Assembly: GCF_000439375.1 (NCBI RefSeq)
Contig: NZ_ATMI01000005.1
Span: forward strand, 30,733 to 94,732
Reading direction: 5' to 3'
Length of the DNA: 64,000 nucleotides
Source: Tatumella saanichensis
Lineage (GTDB): Bacteria; Pseudomonadota; Gammaproteobacteria; Enterobacterales; Enterobacteriaceae
Numbering within the stretch: the stretch's first letter is position 1; each line of letters starts with the position of its first letter. Both the position numbers and the translations under genes were made by a program. The notes under the pieces were generated by a model. The model ran no database searches, was not told where the DNA came from, and worked only from the letters and a program-made list of their open reading frames with translations. Shown piece after piece: positions 29,601 to 39,630 of this stretch.

Positions 29601-31121
29601 ATCAGCCGCTTCCCGCAGAATATCGCGTCCCACCTGCCACGCTTCATGACGGCTAACTGGACCGGCAATTTGCGTGACCAGGGATAACGCCTGTTCAAAC
29701 TGACTGTGTGCTGCCTCAGCAACGCTCAGTTTCTGCTCCATTGCTAGTAACTGACCGGTGGCTTCTTCTTCACGGGCAGCAAAACGCGCCTGCCACTCCT
29801 CAGCACTGTCGATGGACAGGTCAGGAATGCCACAGAGTTCACGGGCGCGGGTTAACGCCTGGATCGCCTGTTGGTACTGGATGGCGCGGGTCTGCTGGAC
29901 ATCCAGCGCCTGCTGGAAATCTGCCAACTGGTTTTTCAGCTCATCCACTTCCAGTTCCGCATCTTCCAACCGCTGCTGGTTCTCTTCGTGGACCTCTTCA
30001 CTTTCGGCCACCACTTCCTGCTGCTCTTCCAGCCGGTAAGTCAGGTCTTCCAGTTCGCTTTCGTAACGGGTAATTTTTTCTTGCTGACGGACAGCGGTCT
30101 GTACTAGGGTCAGATGATCGCTGGCAGCTTGGTAGTCCGCTTCCTGATCTGCCTCAGAATGACGGATCTCTGCCAATTCGCGGGCCATTTCAATGTGGCG
30201 GTACTGACCAGAGGCTAGCTCCTGCCGTCCGGTGAATAGCTCTTTGCGTAACTGCAGAGCCTCATCCAGATGCGTGCGTCGTTCGTTGGCGTGTCGCATG
30301 TAGTCAGCCGCTACATAGTCGGTCGCTTCGGTGATCAGATGCTTAAACAGATTACGATCTGACTGAGTAACACGGATCGCTTCTAGGGTCATGCGGTTTT
30401 CACGCAAGGCGGATTCCATATCTTGGAACGCCTTCCGTACCCCACCGTTTTCCGGTAACAAATAGTCACGCAGAGAACGGGTAATGGCACTGGAGATCCC
30501 GCCGTACAGAGAGGCTTCGATCAGTCGATAGAACTTGCTGCGATCTCCCTGTGAGCGCAGGCGACGGGCCACAATACCCTGTTCAAACATCATGCTGTGG
30601 TAATCAGTGACCGAGTTGTACTGGCGGAAACTGATCCCTTCTTGGGCTTCGAGACGCTCTTTGACTTCGTTCAGCGACAGGACTTTTGCCTGACGGCTAT
30701 TAACGATTTCGGTCAGCAATTCGGTTGGGTTCACCTCTGGCGGCACATCGTGCAGACTGAAGGGTTTGATATCGACTTTTTTATCACGGCCAGTGATCTG
30801 CTGTAGGCGCACACCGGTCACCACTCGCTGGCCGCGGGAGTTGATCACATCCAGTACCGAGTAACAGACGCCAGGACGCAGCTTACCGTGCAGACCTTTA
30901 TCACGCGATCCGCTGGTGGCACCAGCTTCGGTGGTGTTACGGAAATGCAGTAAGGTCAGGTCCGGGATCAAGGCAGTAATAAAGGCCGCCATAGTGGTGG
31001 ACTTACCGGCACCATTACCACCGGATAAGGTAGTGACCATATTATCAAGGTCAAAGGTGCGGGCAAAAAAACCGTTCCAGTTGATCAACGTCAGCGAACG
31101 AAACTTTCCACGTTCAATCAT
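26670..31121 (-). CDS. mukB: Chromosome condensin MukB (SMC-like ATPase)
   Basis: The 1483-residue SMC-like protein has an N-terminal ATPase head with Walker [13 protein letters not shown] (about residues 33-44). Two long coiled-coil arms flank a hinge (about 660-780). The C-terminal head has signature segment [16 protein letters not shown] and Walker [16 protein letters not shown]. MukB dimerises, binds kleisin MukF and MukE, and loads on DNA to organise and segregate the chromosome. E. coli MukB is also displaced from Ter by MatP, which is encoded in this same window. Its start overlaps the mukE stop by 4 bases. Confidence 0.98.
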   Translation of the reverse strand: MIERGKFRSLTLINWNGFFARTFDLDNMVTTLSGGNGAGKSTTMAAFITALIPDLTLLHFRNTTEAGATSGSRDKGLHGKLRPGVCYSVLDVINSRGQRVVTGVRLQQITGRDKKVDIKPFSLHDVPPEVNPTELLTEIVNSRQAKVLSLNEVKERLEAQEGISFRQYNSVTDYHSMMFEQGIVARRLRSQGDRSKFYRLIEASLYGGISSAITRSLRDYLLPENGGVRKAFQDMESALRENRMTLEAIRVTQSDRNLFKHLITEATDYVAADYMRHANERRTHLDEALQLRKELFTGRQELASGQYRHIEMARELAEIRHSEADQEADYQAASDHLTLVQTAVRQQEKITRYESELEDLTYRLEEQQEVVAESEEVHEENQQRLEDAELEVDELKNQLADFQQALDVQQTRAIQYQQAIQALTRARELCGIPDLSIDSAEEWQARFAAREEEATGQLLAMEQKLSVAEAAHSQFEQALSLVTQIAGPVSRHEAWQVGRDILREAADQRHYADQLPSLRLRLSELEQRLREQHDAERLFADFCKSQGQQYDAEELESLHRELEAQIASLSDEVSNAGEQRLTLRQQLTQIREKITLLTGKAPHWLAAQEILTQLSEQTGQPLTSSQEVTSYMQQLLERERETTVERDSVAARKRETEAQIERLSQPGGAEDARLNQLAERFGGVLLSEIYDDVTLDDAPYFSALYGPSRHAIVVPDLSLVQEQLAGLEDCPEDLYLIEGDPQSFDDSVFSVDELEGAVIVKVAERQWRYSRFPKVPLFGRAARENQLELLYSERDKLAENYATLSFDVQKTQRLHQSFSRFIGSHLAIAFEQDPEQQIRELNGQRFEIERKLNQHETETQQQRQQFEIAKEGVARLNRLLPRISLLLDDTLADRCEEIREQVEEAQEASRFLHQHAARIHKLEPVLSALQNDPQQHQQLQADYQTAQQKQREYRQQSFALTEVIQRRSHFSYTGSATMLDGNSDLSHKLRQQLEQAESERARARERLREHQGMLTQYSQLLASLKSAYDARQDMLKELHQEMQAIGVTADVRAEERAKARRDELYEALSRNRARTNQLEKQISFSEAEMDSLQKRLRKLERDYAQQREQVVSAKAGWCTVMRLVKDNGIERRLHRRELAYLSGDELRSMSDKALGALRLAVADNEHLRDVLRLSEDPKYPERKIRFFIAVYQHLRERIRQDIIRTDDPVEAIEQMEIELNRLTEELTAREKHLAISSRSAANIIRKTIQREQNRIRQLNQGLQGVSFGQVNSVRLNVNVREAHSVLLETLASDHEHQDLFTSPRLTFSEALAKLYQRLNPHIDMGQRTPQVIGEELLDYRNYLEMEVEVNRGSDGWLRAESGALSTGEAIGTGMSILVMVVQSWEEESRRLRGKDISPCRLLFLDEAARLDGRSIATLFELCERLDMQLVIAAPENISPEKGTTYKLVRKVVNNTEHVHVVGLRGFVPESTSDSRSLGDSGGY

Positions 31122-31852
31122 TCCTCGTCTTCCTCCCCGCTTTCTGCGGCATCATCGCTGAATTGTTCATGCTGTGCCTCCGTGCTGTCTGACGCCGTCT
31201 CAGGGGTGGCTTCCAGGGAAACCCCTTCACCGTCACGGATCAAACGTAATTGTGCTTCGCGGGGTTCATCGCCGCTGCGCACTTCTGCTCCGAAACGGAA
31301 CACCGATTCCATAATGCGGAATTTACTGCTGTCATGGCCCATAAACCAGACCATGCCTAAGCGGCGGAGGCGGTTCAGTGAGGCTCGGACTTTTTCCTGC
31401 AATTTTGTACGATCCAGGTCTGAGCCGGTAGAACGTTGGTTAACGAAACGCAGCAAACGGCTCTCATCCGCCAGCGACAGCAACTCATCGTAAAGTTCCT
31501 GCTGGGTAAAAATCCCTTCGTTGGCTAAACGCTCTGGGCTGAGGTAGAGATAACAGAGGATCTTACCGACCATCATATCCAGCTCTGACAGTACCGACCG
31601 GGAGATCAACGTCGTCGAACGCGGACGCAGATAGAAAAAACCCTCTGGGGCACGGATTAATTCCACATGATAGCGCGCATAAAACTCTTCAAGCTCGCTC
31701 TGGAAATCCATCAAAAACGCATGGTTATCTAACTCTTCAAACCCAATATGTCGTCCTGCACGTAACTGGCTGTCAAGCGCCGGAAATACGGGGTTTGCTA
31801 ATGCCTGTGCCAGCTTAAGCGGCATCACTTGTTCAATATTTGTCAATGACAT
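31118..31852 (-). CDS. mukE: Condensin subunit MukE
   Basis: The 244-residue winged-helix (kite) subunit bridges MukF and MukB. The start at 31852 ([18 protein letters not shown]) matches E. coli MukE and overlaps the mukF stop by 20 bases; this overlap (atgtcattgacaaatattga, read in two frames) is kept in E. coli. The conserved core [19 protein letters not shown] and [18 protein letters not shown] are present. The acidic C-terminal tail ([16 protein letters not shown]) is slightly longer than in E. coli (234). Confidence 0.97.
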   Translation of the reverse strand: MSLTNIEQVMPLKLAQALANPVFPALDSQLRAGRHIGFEELDNHAFLMDFQSELEEFYARYHVELIRAPEGFFYLRPRSTTLISRSVLSELDMMVGKILCYLYLSPERLANEGIFTQQELYDELLSLADESRLLRFVNQRSTGSDLDRTKLQEKVRASLNRLRRLGMVWFMGHDSSKFRIMESVFRFGAEVRSGDEPREAQLRLIRDGEGVSLEATPETASDSTEAQHEQFSDDAAESGEEDEE

Positions 31853-33155
31853 GTGCCTGCACCCTGGCTCCGTAATCATTAATAGTCTGCCACTCAGCAG
31901 GTAAACCTGCTAAGTCAGCTTCTGAAACACCTAAGCGCACCGCCTGGTCTATCACAATACGTGCCACATCAAAGTGTCGGGCACGGGGGTATTGCGCCAG
32001 ATATTCACGCATCACCGTGGCCAGGTTAAGGGGTAGCGACTGCTGTTTATAGACCCTCAGTGCCTCTTCAATCATGGCCGCTAGCTGCTCTCTGATTTCG
32101 TTAAATTCTTCAAATTCCAATTCTGTCGGCAATTCCCCAGTGACTTCATCCTGCCGCAAGGTCATCTCTTCATCACGAGTATCAATCAGACGTTCCGCAC
32201 TCGCATAAGTTAGCGCCCAAGGTGCATCAAAGTATCCTTGAATTGACTGGCGAAGACGTTGCGCAAAGACACGGTTTTTATCCATGTCAATGGCGGTACG
32301 GATGAATTTATGCACGTGGCGATCATAACCGATCCATAAGTCGATCGCCTGCTGTCCCCAACTGGTGATCCGGTCCAATTTATTCTGCAGATCGAACACC
32401 AGTTTATCGACGAAATGCAGATCCGGGCTGTTAAGGGTGGCATCTTGGATCCGCAGCAAGTTCGCCTGCAGCTTATCTCCCGCCGCCTCGAGGGTATCCT
32501 GCAGTTCACGCAGCGTCCCCGATGTTTCCGATAATAGCAGTTCACAGCTGGAAATCGCCGCCCGCCAGTCTTTATTCAACAGTGCTGCAATATCCTGTTT
32601 GACACTCTGCTGCTGTTCATCCATCGAACGCTGTGTTAGGTCAATACTGTCAAAAATTTCAGCCACCGAATACTTCAACGGGGCAAAGACGTTGCGCTGC
32701 CAGTGAAATTCATCGCCGTTTTCTTCTGCTGCATCGGCAGCCCGTTTAAGTTCATTGGCAACGATGGATAACTGCATTGATAAACGCAGGGTCGAAAATT
32801 CACGCTGACGAATGTAGTAATCAGTAATACCGATCCCAAGCGGAGTCAGACGATAGATGGCCAACCCGTCCGTCTGTTCACTGGTAAAACGGTTCAGTAA
32901 GCGCTGTCGTACCAGATCATTGATGGCATTATTGGCACGGACCTGAACCGTTTCGCTGGTCTGATCAAAGGCAGTACTGACATGGCGGAAACCGTCGGTC
33001 AGTTCACCTTCGGTCAACTCGCCATCCATCCGCTCGCCATTCAATGTCGCAATCGTCAGCAGGAAAGCCAGACGTTCCGCGGGCAGCGATAAGGAAAAGT
33101 CGCTTTTACGGGCCCAGGAGACCAGCTCCGGGATCGTCTGGGAAAAATCACTCAT
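31833..33155 (-). CDS. mukF: Kleisin subunit MukF
   Basis: The 440-residue kleisin of the MukBEF condensin has an N-terminal winged-helix dimerisation domain (residues 1-115), a four-helix bundle (about 120-290) that binds the MukB neck, a middle MukE-binding segment rich in acidic residues, and a C-terminal winged helix that caps the MukB head. It matches E. coli MukF (440) in length. The start overlaps the cmoM stop by 4 bases, so the operon cmoM-mukF-mukE-mukB is fully overlapped and probably translationally coupled. Confidence 0.97.
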   Translation of the reverse strand: MSDFSQTIPELVSWARKSDFSLSLPAERLAFLLTIATLNGERMDGELTEGELTDGFRHVSTAFDQTSETVQVRANNAINDLVRQRLLNRFTSEQTDGLAIYRLTPLGIGITDYYIRQREFSTLRLSMQLSIVANELKRAADAAEENGDEFHWQRNVFAPLKYSVAEIFDSIDLTQRSMDEQQQSVKQDIAALLNKDWRAAISSCELLLSETSGTLRELQDTLEAAGDKLQANLLRIQDATLNSPDLHFVDKLVFDLQNKLDRITSWGQQAIDLWIGYDRHVHKFIRTAIDMDKNRVFAQRLRQSIQGYFDAPWALTYASAERLIDTRDEEMTLRQDEVTGELPTELEFEEFNEIREQLAAMIEEALRVYKQQSLPLNLATVMREYLAQYPRARHFDVARIVIDQAVRLGVSEADLAGLPAEWQTINDYGARVQAHVIDKY

Positions 33156-33937
33156 AATTGATCCTTCTGCAGTGGTTTACGCGCAGTGACGTGAATATAG
33201 CGTCCCAAGCTCAGGTAAGGTTCCTGACGACTGAAGCGCCTTTCCATTTCAAGGATCCCGTCAAAGCCATTGGCACTGGGGGGCATATCACGGATAAAGT
33301 CACTGAACACTCGGATCCCTGCCCGTTGTTCAATGACAAAACCGCTCTCCTCTAACCAGCGATAGACCTGTAAGGGGTCACGAGGATAATCAGGGGAAAG
33401 CGTCCGTTTTTTGCGTTTTTTTAAATCTGCCCGCAGATACCCAAAATTACCCAATGTCAGGTTCTGCATCACCAGCCCATTGAGGTTATAAAACATTAGC
33501 GATAATACCCCGCCGGGCTTCAATACTCGAAATAGTGCCTGCAATGCAGCTTCAGGTTCGGCAATCCATTCTAGTACCGCGTGAAACAATACCAGATCCG
33601 CGGGCGTATCCAAATGGTCTGCCAGCGCCTGGACACGCATTTGTTTAAAAAACATGTTATCGCTGACACCCAAGGTGCGGGCATTCTGTTCTGCCCGTTC
33701 CAGCATTTCCGCAGAAACGTCACAGAGCAACACCTGATGACCAAGGGCTGCCAAGCCACTGGAAATCTGCCCAATTCCACCGCCTGCATCGACGATTGAC
33801 AGTGGGCCGGCGGGCAGCGTGGTGAAAATCTCATCGAGTTCATCACGAAGGATCGCCTGACGGATCTGACCTTTAGCGGTGCCGTAGATATTTTGCGAAA
33901 ACTTCTCCGCAAGGTCATCGAAATTACGATCCTTCAT
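33152..33937 (-). CDS. cmoM: tRNA 5-carboxymethoxyuridine methyltransferase CmoM (SmtA)
   Basis: The 261-residue class I SAM-dependent methyltransferase has motif [12 protein letters not shown] (about residues 47-57), motif [17 protein letters not shown] and post-[18 protein letters not shown]. It methylates cmo5U34 to mcmo5U in several tRNAs. In E. coli it was long called SmtA and leads the muk operon, as here. Divergently transcribed from elyC across about 125 bases. Confidence 0.94.
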   Translation of the reverse strand: MKDRNFDDLAEKFSQNIYGTAKGQIRQAILRDELDEIFTTLPAGPLSIVDAGGGIGQISSGLAALGHQVLLCDVSAEMLERAEQNARTLGVSDNMFFKQMRVQALADHLDTPADLVLFHAVLEWIAEPEAALQALFRVLKPGGVLSLMFYNLNGLVMQNLTLGNFGYLRADLKKRKKRTLSPDYPRDPLQVYRWLEESGFVIEQRAGIRVFSDFIRDMPPSANGFDGILEMERRFSRQEPYLSLGRYIHVTARKPLQKDQL

Positions 33938-34061
33938 AGCAACAGCTCCGGTCTGAAAACAGTGGAAATATGCTATTTTGGCACAGGTCGTGCAAGAATG
34001 AATCTTTCATCCTATATATTGCATTCGGCTGCTGTTTTTTCAGACAAAACTGGTGATGTTT

Positions 34062-34817
34062 ATGCTTTTTATGGCAAAGAAAATGATCGGGGCACTGTTG
34101 CTACCCCTGCCTTTACTCTTGTTGCTGGCCGCTTTTGGTCTGCTGCTGTTGTGGTTTAGCCGCCGCCAAACGCTGGCAAAAATTCTACTGACCGGTAGTC
34201 TCGGCATGCTGTTGCTCCTGAGCCTACAGCCAGTCTCTGACCATCTGTTAGCACCCTTGGAAAATCACTATCCGACCTTGGAGGGTGAACATCATGCAGC
34301 CTATATCGTCGTATTGGGAGGTGGCTATACCTATAATCCGCGCTGGGCACCAGGTTCCAACTTGATCAGTAACAGTTTGCCGCGGGTGGTGGAAGGGATC
34401 CGCCAGTGGCGACTTTCCCCAGGAGCTAAGCTGATCTTTACCGGCGCTCGGGCACAGAATAACCCGCGCAGTAACGCCAGTGTTGCGGCAGAGGTTGCCC
34501 GCTCTCTGGGGGTACCCGCTACCGATATCATTGAACTTGATCAGCCAAAAGACACTGCCGAAGAAGCGATAGCGGTTAAGCAGCAGGTCGGCGATCAGCC
34601 GCTGATCCTGGTGACCTCGGCCAACCATATGCCGCGTGCGATGGTGTTTTTTAAGCGTGCCGGGCTCTCGCCACTGGCCGCTCCGGCTAACCAGTTGGCC
34701 ATTACCAGTCCGTTAAATTTTTGGGAGCGGTTTACCCCTTCGCCATTATGGCTGGCACACAGTGAACGCGCCTGGTATGAGACCCTAGGTCGAGCATGGC
34801 AACAGATCCGTAGCTAG
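34062..34817 (+). CDS. elyC: Envelope biogenesis factor ElyC (DUF218)
   Basis: The 251-residue inner-membrane protein has two N-terminal transmembrane helices (about residues 8-32 and 40-58) and a periplasmic DUF218 domain with AYIVVLGGGYTYNP, LIFTGARA and ILVTSANHMPRAMVFF. In E. coli ElyC is needed for peptidoglycan synthesis at low temperature, linked to the lipid carrier pool. I chose the ATG at 34062 (MLFMAKKMIG), which lines up with E. coli and has GGTGA just upstream; in-frame GTG/ATG at 34053 and 34056 are alternatives. Confidence 0.9.
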   Translation: MLFMAKKMIGALLLPLPLLLLLAAFGLLLLWFSRRQTLAKILLTGSLGMLLLLSLQPVSDHLLAPLENHYPTLEGEHHAAYIVVLGGGYTYNPRWAPGSNLISNSLPRVVEGIRQWRLSPGAKLIFTGARAQNNPRSNASVAAEVARSLGVPATDIIELDQPKDTAEEAIAVKQQVGDQPLILVTSANHMPRAMVFFKRAGLSPLAAPANQLAITSPLNFWERFTPSPLWLAHSERAWYETLGRAWQQIRS

Positions 34818-34823
34818 CAGAAT

Positions 34824-35717
34824 TCACTCAAGCCAAGGCAGCAAATCAGCCTTGGCTTGCCGAAAGATGTCAGCACAAAAAGGCTGATTGTGCACCTGCA
34901 GTTCGACTTGATACCACAGCCGGTAGAGGGCATTTCGCCACACAAAGCCTTCATCTACCTCTGCTTGGCTGAGATAAGCACTGACAATCTGTCGGCCAAG
35001 GTGGCTTTCTTGCAGCCGAAACAGATCGTACTCCGCTGGCGCCCACAGCATTCTACCTGGCTGAACAATGGCCAGTAACTGCTCCGTGCGGGGGTCTTTT
35101 AATAAGGTACTGAGTTGTAGATTACCGTGCACCATGACATTAGGTGCCTGGAGGTCGGCAAACAGTTTTCGATGACAATCGCGGGTCTGAAAAAGAAACT
35201 GTCGATCTTCAGCAGAAATCCCCTGCTGCTGTTTATGACGTAATAACGAAAATAGCACGGCACTGTACTGAGAAAACCAGTCGGACCAGTTCAGAGGCTG
35301 ACTGCTGTCCACATAACCGCTCAGCCCCTGCGAGGGCTGCTGGTGCCATTGACGCAGAGCCGCAGCGACCTGCCCTGTTAGCTGCTGGCAGTGTTGAGAT
35401 GAACGGATAGGTGCTTCTAGGGAGATCCCGCCCAGCCGTTCTAGCAAAAGCAGTTCGTGGAAAGGTCGACGTTCACTCACCACTACTGCATAGACAGAGG
35501 GAACACGGACTTGACTGTTGTCACGCAGTAGCATCAGCTTACGGGCTTCCTGTTCCGCCAAACCAGGGCGAGTAAAACAGCGTACCGCCATTGGCATGGC
35601 TTGCCCTGATTGATCATAGAGCGCGAACAGGCAGGATTGCGGTTGATGGCTAAGGGGTTCTACTCGGCTAATGGGTTCGCCGAGGATCATACTGAGTTCG
35701 GACTTCAACAGTTCCAT
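34824..35717 (-). CDS. ycbJ: YcbJ, phosphotransferase-like protein of unknown function
   Basis: The 297-residue protein equals E. coli YcbJ in length and position. It resembles aminoglycoside-phosphotransferase/kinase-like folds: an LLLLERLGGISLEAP hinge and a catalytic-loop-like VMVHGNLQLSTLLKD (about residue 190). The usual His-x-Asp is here His-Gly-Asn, and the DFG-like segment reads IVQPGRM, so activity as a canonical kinase is doubtful. The start at 35717 is supported by CCGGAGG upstream. It follows kdsB in the same direction. I do not know its function. Confidence 0.85.
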   Translation of the reverse strand: MELLKSELSMILGEPISRVEPLSHQPQSCLFALYDQSGQAMPMAVRCFTRPGLAEQEARKLMLLRDNSQVRVPSVYAVVVSERRPFHELLLLERLGGISLEAPIRSSQHCQQLTGQVAAALRQWHQQPSQGLSGYVDSSQPLNWSDWFSQYSAVLFSLLRHKQQQGISAEDRQFLFQTRDCHRKLFADLQAPNVMVHGNLQLSTLLKDPRTEQLLAIVQPGRMLWAPAEYDLFRLQESHLGRQIVSAYLSQAEVDEGFVWRNALYRLWYQVELQVHNQPFCADIFRQAKADLLPWLE

Positions 35718-35793
35718 GCTTCCTCCGGAAACCAAGTCTACACAGCAAGCCGTGCGGACGGGTATATCATCCCTGATCTACCCCTGTGTCAGT

Positions 35794-36546
35794 TTATATG
35801 TCAGCCAAGATCGCTCTAACCCGTTGGAGGTCTACCTCGGTGTCCACCCCAACCTGCGGAGTCTCATGGGCAACATCCACGTGAATCTTCTCGCCATACC
35901 ACAATACCCGCAACTGCTCGAGGAGTTCAATCTGCTCGAGGGCACAAGGTTGCCAGTTTACGTAACGACGGATAAAACCGGCCCGGTAGGCGTAAATGCC
36001 TATATGGCGTAATAAGCCATCCCCAACCTGCTGATTTGAATGGGCATACCGCTCACGATCCCACGGGATGGTGGCACGGGAAAAGTAGAGGGCATAGCCC
36101 TGATGGTCTGTGACCACTTTTACCGCATTCGGATTAAATGCCTCTTCCGCATCGGTCAGAGGCACCGCCAGTGTGGCCATTCCAGAGGTTGCGGCCGCGA
36201 GATTATCTGCCACTTGACGAATAATAACCGGTGGTATCAGTGGTTCATCACCCTGCACATTCACAATAATATCATCGTCGGCGAACTGGCACGACTCAAT
36301 GACCTCCGCCAAGCGTTCAGTGCCCGATTGGTGATCTTCCCGGGTCATACAGACTTCACCACCGGCAGCGGTCACTGCCGCCGCAACATCCGGATGGTCG
36401 GTCGCCACAATCACACGGTTTGCACCGGATGCCTGGGCCTGGCGCAGCACATGAATTACCATCGGCTGGCCATGAATATCCACCAGCGGCTTACCGGGTA
36501 AACGGGTTGAGGCGTAGCGTGCAGGAATGATGACCACAAAACTCAT
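35794..36546 (-). CDS. kdsB: 3-deoxy-manno-octulosonate cytidylyltransferase
   Basis: The 250-residue enzyme activates Kdo as CMP-Kdo for lipopolysaccharide inner-core synthesis. The nucleotidyltransferase signature [15 protein letters not shown] is at residues 7-21 and [11 protein letters not shown] near 97. The start overlaps the ycaR stop by 4 bases, so the pair is coupled. It lies next to lpxK and msbA, both also needed for lipid A/LPS assembly. Confidence 0.98.
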   Translation of the reverse strand: MSFVVIIPARYASTRLPGKPLVDIHGQPMVIHVLRQAQASGANRVIVATDHPDVAAAVTAAGGEVCMTREDHQSGTERLAEVIESCQFADDDIIVNVQGDEPLIPPVIIRQVADNLAAATSGMATLAVPLTDAEEAFNPNAVKVVTDHQGYALYFSRATIPWDRERYAHSNQQVGDGLLRHIGIYAYRAGFIRRYVNWQPCALEQIELLEQLRVLWYGEKIHVDVAHETPQVGVDTEVDLQRVRAILADI

Positions 36547-36725
36547 GACAGGCTCTCTTCCGCTGTCAGTGAACGGGCTTCATTTTCTAACAATACCGGA
36601 ATACCATCACGAACCGGATACGCCAAGCCGTCGGCCTTACAGATCAATTCTTGGGTTGATGATTGAAACTGCAACTTACCGTTGCAAACCGGACATGCCA
36701 CTATTTCGAGTAAACGGTGATCCAT
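36543..36725 (-). CDS. ycaR: UPF0434/Trm112-like small protein YcaR
   Basis: The 60-residue protein begins [19 protein letters not shown] and contains a single CPVC knuckle, an [21 protein letters not shown] segment typical of UPF0434/Trm112-like proteins, and an acidic tail. No enzymatic role is established to my knowledge. It is translationally coupled to kdsB. In E. coli ycaQ lies directly upstream; here ycaQ is absent and a terminator closes lpxK instead. Confidence 0.93.
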   Translation of the reverse strand: MDHRLLEIVACPVCNGKLQFQSSTQELICKADGLAYPVRDGIPVLLENEARSLTAEESLS

Positions 36726-36810
36726 ATTTCCTCCGTCACGGACCGCTGAAATCAGAAAGCTAGCATATCACAGCCGTCCAGAGAGGAGACATTGTTTGTC
36801 GCTCTGCAAA

Positions 36811-36838
36811 AGAAAACAGAGGCCTAGTGGCCTCTGTT
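36811..36838 (-). terminator. msbA-lpxK operon terminator
   Basis: The stem aacagaggcc / ggcctctgtt has a 4-nt loop; on the minus strand it is followed by ttctttt. It lies 30 bases after the lpxK stop. Confidence 0.85.
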
Positions 36839-36867
36839 CAGGGGAATGATTTTAGGTCCAGCCTATA

Positions 36868-37851
36868 TCAACGCGCGCGCGCCAAATTGCTAATGGTCTC
36901 GAGAAGTTGCTGTGACTGACGGCCATCCAACTGTGCTGTCACTGGAAGATACCACCAGTCCTCTGCCGCGAAGGCACGGCACTTAACCGCATCTTTTTCA
37001 GTCATCAGTAAAGCCTGACCGGGAGCTATGGTCGCTGTCAGTTCCTGTGCCGTATATGCATGGTGATCGGCATAGGCAATCTCGGAGACCGGGGTAACGC
37101 CAAGGGATCTGAGCGTGGCAAAGAAACGCGGTGGATGACCAATACCGGCCATGGCCACGACCTGACAGAGATCGGTGACAGGGCAGGTTGCTCCGCTAAG
37201 CAGATTTACCGCTTGACCAGGTTGCAAATGCATCGCAATTTCACCGCTGTTAGCAACACCACCGTTAACGATCACCGCATCCACCGAGTCCAACCGCGAT
37301 GCACGCTCACGCATCGGTCCTGCTGGTAGCCACCAGCCATTACCGAAACGACGCATACCATCAACCACCACCACTTCGATGTCTCGTTGCAACGCATAGT
37401 GTTGCAGGCCATCATCGGTCACGATGACGTCGACAGGAGAAGCAGCTAGTAATGCCTTGACCGCTTCAACACGCCGTGGCGCAACCGCCACCGGTACGCC
37501 GGTACGTTGGTGGATAAGTACCGGCTCATCACCGGCCTCTGCCGTTAACGTCTGTTCATCCAGTAACAACGGATAATGGGCGGCCTTACCGCCATAACCT
37601 CTGGAGACCACGCCGACCCGTAATCCACGTTGTTGCAGTTGTTCCGTCAGCCAGATCACCACCGGTGTTTTGCCGTTCCCGCCGGCAGTCAGGTTACCGA
37701 CCACCACCACCGGCACCGGTGCACGCCAACGGCGGCGCAAGCCAGTGCGATAACTCCAACGGATCAATGCCGTCATAGCACCGTATAGCAGCGAGAATGG
37801 CAGCAATAGCCGCCAGCCCCCGCACTTACCGCTCCACAAGCGTTCAATCAT
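36868..37851 (-). CDS. lpxK: Tetraacyldisaccharide 4'-kinase LpxK
   Basis: The 327-residue enzyme phosphorylates the 4' position of the lipid A precursor to make lipid IVA at the inner membrane. It has an N-terminal membrane-associated helix (residues 14-32), a P-loop [18 protein letters not shown] (about 51-68), and [17 protein letters not shown] with the catalytic Asp. The start overlaps the msbA stop by 4 bases, so LpxK and the lipid A flippase are made from one transcript. Confidence 0.98.
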   Translation of the reverse strand: MIERLWSGKCGGWRLLLPFSLLYGAMTALIRWSYRTGLRRRWRAPVPVVVVGNLTAGGNGKTPVVIWLTEQLQQRGLRVGVVSRGYGGKAAHYPLLLDEQTLTAEAGDEPVLIHQRTGVPVAVAPRRVEAVKALLAASPVDVIVTDDGLQHYALQRDIEVVVVDGMRRFGNGWWLPAGPMRERASRLDSVDAVIVNGGVANSGEIAMHLQPGQAVNLLSGATCPVTDLCQVVAMAGIGHPPRFFATLRSLGVTPVSEIAYADHHAYTAQELTATIAPGQALLMTEKDAVKCRAFAAEDWWYLPVTAQLDGRQSQQLLETISNLARAR

Positions 37852-39596
37852 TGGCCGAATTGCATGTTATGCAACTGTGCGTAGGCACCACGGCTCTCTA
37901 GCAGTTCCTGATGAGAACCCCGTTCGATAATGCGGCCGTCTTCCACTACCACGATCTGATCAGCCTTTTCGATGGTCGACAGACGGTGAGCAATCACCAG
38001 TGAAGTCCGGTTTTTCTGGAGTTCATCCAATGCTGACTGAATGGCACGTTCCGATTCAGTATCCAGAGCCGAGGTGGCTTCATCAAGGATCAGCACCGGA
38101 CAATCGCGCAGTAAAGCACGGGCAATGGCGATACGCTGACGTTGTCCGCCGGACAGTAGTACACCGTTCTCACCGATTACCGTATCAAGGCCATTTTCCA
38201 TCTTACTGATAAAGTCCATGGCATGGGCCATTTTGGCGACCTTTTCGATCTCTTCGCGGCTGTACTGAGACTCACGGGCGTAGGCGATATTGTTGGCGAT
38301 AGTGTCGTTAAACAGGTGCACATTCTGTGAAACCAGTGCGACCTGATTGCGCAGCGATTGCAGGGTATATTCACTTAGATCATGCCCATCAAGGGTGATT
38401 TCACCGGACTGAATATCGTAAAAACGGGTCAATAGGCTGGCAATGGTCGATTTACCTGAACCGGACCGCCCTACCAAGGCCACGGTCTTACCTGCAGGCA
38501 GGTCCATGGTAATATTACGCAACGCTGGCACTTCACGCCCTGGATAGCAGAAAGTGACATCTTTAAATTGGATATCTCCCCGAGCACGATCAATCTCCAA
38601 CTTACCGTTATCCACTTCCTGTTCTGAATCAAGGATTGTGAACAGTGTTTGACAAGCCGCCATTCCACGCTGGAACTGAGCATTGACGTTAGTCAGTGAT
38701 TTCAACGGACGCATTAGGGCGATCATCGAGGAGAACACCACGGTAATCGTCCCCGCGGTTAGGGTATCCATGACCGATGGAAAACTGGCGGCATACAACA
38801 CAAATGCCAGTGCCAGCGAGGCGATTAACTGGATGATCGGATCCGAAATCGAAGACGCTGAAACCAGCTTCATGCCCTGTTGACGCATGCGGTTACTGAC
38901 TGCATCAAAACGTTTGGTTTCAATCTCTTGACCACCGAAGATCAACACTTCTTTATGCCCTTTGAGCATCTGCTCGGCACTGGTGGTCACCTGCCCCATG
39001 GTATTTTGCATGGTTTTACTGATACCACGAAAACGTTTAGAGACCATCCGAATGGCGATAGAAACTATTGGCGCCAACACGATGAGGATCAGCGACAACT
39101 GCCAGCTGTAGTAAAACATCATAATAAACAGGCCAATAATCGATGCCCCTTCACGGACCACTGTTACCAGTGCACTGGAAGAAGAAGAAGCGACCTGTTC
39201 TGAATCATAGGTGATCCGAGACAGTAGTGTCCCGGTAGACTGCTGGTCAAAGAAGGCAACTGGCATGCCCATCATGTGGGCAAATAAACGACGGCGCATA
39301 CGCATGACAACATTCCCGGATACCCAGGAAATACAGTAGCTTGATATATAGCTGGTCACACCACGGACCAACATTAGTCCGATGACCGCTAGCGGCATCC
39401 AGACTAAAACGGATTTATCAGCCTTACCAAAGCCATCATCAAGTAAAGGTTTGAGGAGCGATAACATCAAGGTATCGCCGGCTGCGTTCAGTATCAGAGC
39501 AATTGCTGATACCACCAGCCCCGCCTTATGCGGCGCAATCATTGGCCAGAGTCGACGGAATGTCTGCCATGTTGAGAGATCTTTATCTGGATGCAT
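37848..39596 (-). CDS. msbA: Lipid A / LPS core flippase MsbA
   Basis: The 582-residue ABC exporter half-transporter has six transmembrane helices (residues 20-330) and a nucleotide-binding domain. The domain carries Walker [12 protein letters not shown], signature [16 protein letters not shown], Walker [14 protein letters not shown] and the H-loop [10 protein letters not shown]. It flips lipid A-core across the inner membrane as a homodimer. Length equals E. coli MsbA. It starts 34 bases after comEC ends. Confidence 0.98.
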   Translation of the reverse strand: MHPDKDLSTWQTFRRLWPMIAPHKAGLVVSAIALILNAAGDTLMLSLLKPLLDDGFGKADKSVLVWMPLAVIGLMLVRGVTSYISSYCISWVSGNVVMRMRRRLFAHMMGMPVAFFDQQSTGTLLSRITYDSEQVASSSSSALVTVVREGASIIGLFIMMFYYSWQLSLILIVLAPIVSIAIRMVSKRFRGISKTMQNTMGQVTTSAEQMLKGHKEVLIFGGQEIETKRFDAVSNRMRQQGMKLVSASSISDPIIQLIASLALAFVLYAASFPSVMDTLTAGTITVVFSSMIALMRPLKSLTNVNAQFQRGMAACQTLFTILDSEQEVDNGKLEIDRARGDIQFKDVTFCYPGREVPALRNITMDLPAGKTVALVGRSGSGKSTIASLLTRFYDIQSGEITLDGHDLSEYTLQSLRNQVALVSQNVHLFNDTIANNIAYARESQYSREEIEKVAKMAHAMDFISKMENGLDTVIGENGVLLSGGQRQRIAIARALLRDCPVLILDEATSALDTESERAIQSALDELQKNRTSLVIAHRLSTIEKADQIVVVEDGRIIERGSHQELLESRGAYAQLHNMQFGQ

Positions 39597-39630
39597 TATT
39601 TCTTCACGTTGTTTGATATTGCTACCTATT

